From: JAHBVH01 sp034437715
GTDB lineage: Bacteria; Chloroflexota; Anaerolineae; Caldilineales; Caldilineaceae
Direction of reading: 5' to 3'
NCBI GenBank assembly: GCA_034437715.1
Contig: DAOTTR010000757.1
Coordinates: 1-5,958 of the forward strand
Length of the DNA: 5,958 bases
Shown here piece after piece: positions 5,583-5,958 of this stretch; position 1 is the first letter of the stretch; every line of letters starts with the position of its first letter. Both the position numbers and the translations under genes were made by a program. The notes under the pieces were generated by a model. That model did no database searches. It was not told the DNA's origin and saw only the letters and a program-made list of their open reading frames with translations.

Positions 5583-5958
5583 TACCAGCGCCCTATACGC
5601 GCTGATTGATCGAAATGATCCCAATCATCGGCGCGCCGTCAGCTTTTTAAAAAAATGCACAACGCCCGGTACTTTGCTCCTATCGAACCATGTCTTTGAT
5701 GAGATCATGACGCTGACGAAGTCACGCGTCGGTTCCCAGGTTGCCTTGCAACTTGGTATGCGCCTGCGCAATAGCCAAATGCTTGAGTTTGTTGTCTTTT
5801 CCATGGCAGAAGAAATGCATACTTGGCGTCTTTTCAGCCAATATCACGATAAAGCGTGGAGCTATACGGACTGTGCTTGTCTAGCCCTGGCGCAACAGCG
5901 TAATATTCAACAAGCGTTTACATTTGATCATCATTTTGTGCAAATGGGTTTGCAGGTG
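5563..5958 (+). CDS. vapC: PIN-domain ribonuclease toxin, VapC type (3' partial)
   Basis: The ATG at 5563 has GGGGA (5550-5554) eight bases upstream, and the frame stays open for 132 codons to the right edge. The product should be a Mg/Mn-dependent endoribonuclease that cuts RNA (tRNA or rRNA in characterised VapCs) when freed from its antitoxin. The PIN signature is complete. IIDTSAL places Asp7, HVFDEIMTL has Glu47, SYTDCACLALA has Asp103, and AFTFDHHF has Asp122; these are the four metal-binding acidic residues. Typical VapC length is 130-145, so only the last few residues should be missing. It starts inside the antitoxin gene, in another frame, which is standard for coupled toxin-antitoxin pairs. 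With all four acidic residues present the toxin looks active. The RNA target cannot be read from the sequence. Confidence 0.9.
   Translation, partial: MSLYIIDTSALYALIDRNDPNHRRAVSFLKKCTTPGTLLLSNHVFDEIMTLTKSRVGSQVALQLGMRLRNSQMLEFVVFSMAEEMHTWRLFSQYHDKAWSYTDCACLALAQQRNIQQAFTFDHHFVQMGLQV

Noticed and set aside
1..5958. tRNA, rRNA, riboswitch or CRISPR array
   Set aside because: No cloverleaf, conserved rRNA segment, riboswitch core or regularly spaced direct repeats were seen on reading through the window on both strands by eye.

Overview
The window looks like a chromosomal segment of a moderately GC-rich bacterium, most likely a member of the Chloroflexota. That assignment is an inference. It rests on the style of the large lipoprotein (lipobox, then a long Thr/Pro-rich linker, then TPR-like repeats and a C-terminal lytic transglycosylase domain), on GTG start use, and on the ribbon-helix-helix/PIN pair. 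No rRNA or other phylogenetic marker is present. All genes I accept lie on the + strand.

Left end (1-483): the last 60 codons of an IS66-family transposase run in from the left edge. A probable IS right end follows at about 185-198. Next comes an AT-rich tail of a reading frame (199-399) with no start codon of its own, which is probably the stump of a gene cut by the insertion. A strong Rho-independent terminator (454-483) closes this block.

Middle (544-5186): a very large TPR-like/GH23 lytic transglycosylase lipoprotein (544-3132) is followed by a long perfect hairpin that should terminate in both directions (3152-3194). Two nucleotide-sugar genes come next. rmd (GDP-6-deoxy-D-mannose reductase, 3221-4180) and gmd (GDP-mannose 4,6-dehydratase, 4215-5186) are 34 bp apart and together convert GDP-D-mannose to GDP-D-rhamnose. 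Gmd makes the 4-keto-6-deoxy intermediate and Rmd reduces it, although rmd comes first in the operon. All three products point to the cell envelope: wall remodelling and D-rhamnose-containing glycans.

Right end (5191-5958): a near-consensus sigma-70 promoter (TTGACG, 17 bp, TATAAT) overlaps a perfect 15-bp inverted repeat. It drives a VapBC-type toxin-antitoxin operon, consisting of a ribbon-helix-helix antitoxin (5265-5582) and a PIN-domain toxin that overlaps it by 20 bp and runs off the right edge (5563 onward). All four PIN acidic residues are present in the visible part. The inverted repeat is the most distinctive regulatory structure in the window and is probably the operator through which the antitoxin represses its own operon.

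I see no clearly new biological system. The best leads are the toxin-antitoxin operator architecture and the AT-rich gene stump next to the IS66 end.
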